The translations under genes and the position numbers were made by a program. A stretch of 64,000 nucleotides of DNA from Clusia tigrina (lineage: Eukaryota; Arthropoda; Insecta; Diptera; Clusiidae): contig OV050031.1 of NCBI GenBank assembly GCA_920105625.2, forward strand, positions 97,097,676-97,161,675, read 5' to 3'. Below the pieces are notes generated by a model. The model was not told the origin of the DNA and made no database searches. It saw only the letters and a list, made by a program, of their open reading frames with translations. Position 1 is the first letter of the stretch. Every line of letters begins with the position of its first letter. Below, in pieces: positions 62,346-64,000 of the stretch.

Positions 62346-64000
62346 GTGTAGGACGTACCGTATAAAAGTTAGGGCCATTTGAAGTTCTATCAGTGTTTGA
62401 TTTGGGACTTAAGGGTAGCATAGCTTTGAGCAATAGCTTAAATTGACAAGAGGCTCGAGTACTTTATTGTTACAAAATTTCAAGGTTTTGTGACGCTCCA
62501 GTAAAAAGCTGCAAGCATTTGTATGTTGCAAAGTTTGAGAGGTGTAGGACGTACCGTACAGAAGTTAGGGCCATTTGAAGTTTTATCAGTGTTTGATTTG
62601 GGACTCAAGGGTAGCATAGCTATGAGCAATAGCTTAAATTGACAAGAGGCTCGAGTACTTTATTTTTACAAAATTTCAAGGTTTTATGACGCTTCAGTAA
62701 AAAGTTACAAGCATTTGTATGTTGCAAACTTTGATAGGTGTAGGACGTACCGTATAGAAGTTAGGGCTATTTGAAATTTTATCAGTGTTTTATTTGGGAT
62801 TCAAGGGTAGCATAGCTTTGAGCGATAGCTTAAATTGACAAGAGGCTCGAGTACTTTATTGTTACAAAATTTCAAGGTTTTATGACGCTCCAATAAAAAG
62901 TTACAAGCATTTGTATGTTGCAAACTTTGATAGGTGTAGGATGTACCGTACAGAATTTAGGGCCATTTGAAGTTTTATCAGTGTTTGATTCGGGACTTAA
63001 GGGTAGCATAACTTTGAGCGATAGCTTAAATTGACAAGAGGCTCGAGTATTTTATTGTTACAAAATTTCAAGGTTTTATGACGCTCCAGTAAAAAGTTAC
63101 AAGCATTTGTATGTTGCAAACTTTGATAGGTGTAGGACGTACCGTACAGAAGTTAGGGCCATTTGAAGTTTTATCAGTGTTTGATTTGGGACTCAAGGGT
63201 AGCATAGCTTTGAGCGATAGCTTAAATTGACAAGAGGCTCGAGTACTTTTTTGTTACAAAATTTCAAGGTTTTATGACGCTCCAGTGAAAAGTTACAAGC
63301 ATTTGTATGTTGCAAACTTTGATAGGTGTAGGATGTACCGTATAGAAGTTAGGGCCATTTGAAGTTTTATCAGTGTTTGATTCGGGACTTAAGGGTAGCA
63401 TAGCTTTGAGCGATAGCTTAAATTGACAAGAGGCTCGAGCACTCCAGTGAAAAGTTACAAGCATTTGTATGTTACAAACTTTGATAGGTGTAGGACGTAC
63501 CGTATAGAATTTAGGGCCATTTGAAGTTTTATCAGTGTTTGATTCGGGACTTAAGGGTAGCATAGCTTTGAGCGATAGCTTAAATTGACAAGAGGCTCGA
63601 GTACTTCATTGTTACAGAATTTCAATGTTTTATGGCGCTCCAGTAAAAAGTTACAAGCATTTGTATGTTGCAAACTTTGATAGGTGTAGGACGTACCGTA
63701 CAGAAGTTAGGGCCATTTGAAGTTTTATCAGTGTTTGATTTGGGACTCAAGGGTAGCATAGCTTTGAGCGATAGCTTAAATTGACAAGAGGCTCGGGTAC
63801 TTTATTGTTACAAAATTTCAAGGTTTTATGACGCTTCAGTAAAAAGTTACAAGCATTTTATGTTGCAAACTTTGATAGGTGTAGGACGTACCGTATAGAA
63901 GTTAGGGCTATTTGAAATTTTATCAGTGTTTTATTTGGGATTCAAGGGTAGCATAGCTTTGAGCGATAGCTTAAATTGACAAGAGGCTCGAGCACTCCAG
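62346..64000. repeat. Fourth unit, mosaic, running off the right edge
   Basis: After the 162-bp monomer at 62,099 the order jumps near 62,345 to GTATAAAAG, GTTCTATCAG, GTGACGCTCC, AAGCTGC and GCAAAGTTTGAGAGG. This is the ancestral arrangement seen at 52.6, 54.5 and 57.3 kb. It then matches unit 1 (57.4-58.9 kb) at offset 5,122. The spacing of the first 162-bp monomer drops to 1,338 bp (7 x 196 - 34), three monomers short of 1,892. A 1-bp loss (CATTTTATG at about 63,856) makes the last interval 553 rather than 554. The array continues past 64,000. Confidence 0.85.

Larger units (their letters stand above)
1..64000. repeat. Tandem satellite array, 196-bp monomer, about 328 copies
   Basis: Every part of the window is the same head-to-tail monomer. 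Successive starts fall at 1, 197, 393 and 589, and the phase can be followed to the last start at 63,911. My indel tally closes exactly on 328 complete monomers: 328 x 196 = 64,288, and 63,910 bases are present before the last start. The 378 missing bases equal four 17-bp, nine 34-bp and three 5-bp deletions plus about 25 single-base deletions, minus 36 single-base insertions. No inversion, spacer, transposon or unique sequence interrupts it. Such arrays are typical of centromeric or other constitutive heterochromatin; that placement is inference. The family is not recognised by name. Confidence 0.98.

Noticed and set aside
1..64000. CRISPR array
   Set aside because: Regular spacing is present, but there are no unique spacers. 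The whole 196-bp unit repeats and diverges along its full length. The composition and methylation-like variation are eukaryotic.
1..64000. Inverted (head-to-head) satellite segments
   Set aside because: The monomer landmarks CTCGAG, GTTACAA and GTGTAGGAC keep the same order on the + strand from start to end. I found no orientation switch.

Overview
The whole 64-kb window is one uninterrupted tandem satellite array. The basic monomer is 196 bp. About 328 complete monomers lie head-to-tail on the same strand, followed by one partial monomer at the right edge. The phase used here starts each monomer at the TTTGAAG-type heptamer at position 1. Monomer 1 is 37% G+C by hand count. I see no gene, RNA gene, transposon, promoter or non-satellite spacer anywhere. 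Open reading frames exist on both strands (up to 112 codons), but they are by-products of the repeat and recur wherever the same monomer variant recurs.

The organism is a eukaryote, most likely one with cytosine methylation. The commonest monomer variants are CG-to-TG or CG-to-CA changes at the monomer's own CpG sites. A megabase-type centromeric, pericentromeric or heterochromatic knob satellite of a plant is my leading guess. An animal is not excluded, and I do not recognise the family by name.

Layout. (1) 1-13,487: mixed variant monomers with several nested duplications, including a 392-bp dimer pair (981-1764) and a 1,765-bp nonamer pair (8,524-12,053). (2) 13,488-19,759: exactly 32 x 196 bp with no net indel, forming a distinct subfamily with its own 5-6-monomer cassettes. 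(3) 19,760-21,525: transition zone. (4) 21,526 to about 31,370: a second, rearranged copy of the 1-9.2-kb segment, carrying its own 2,526-bp and 785-bp tandem pairs. (5) About 31.4-44 kb: a second territory dominated by a near-identical 2,745-bp pair (34,565-40,054) and a 1,958-bp unit. (6) About 43.8-51.2 kb: a roughly 1-kb cassette repeated at irregular multiples of 196 bp. (7) 51.2-64 kb: a young territory marked by monomers with a 34-bp internal deletion. It is organised first as 1,927-bp and then 1,892-bp higher-order units, and runs off the right edge.

The parts do not work together as genes. They record repeated unequal exchange, gene conversion and block duplication. Nearly all unit lengths equal n x 196 after accounting for a few diagnostic indels (+1, -1, -5, -17, -34). 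The whole window can therefore be read as an evolutionary map of one satellite.
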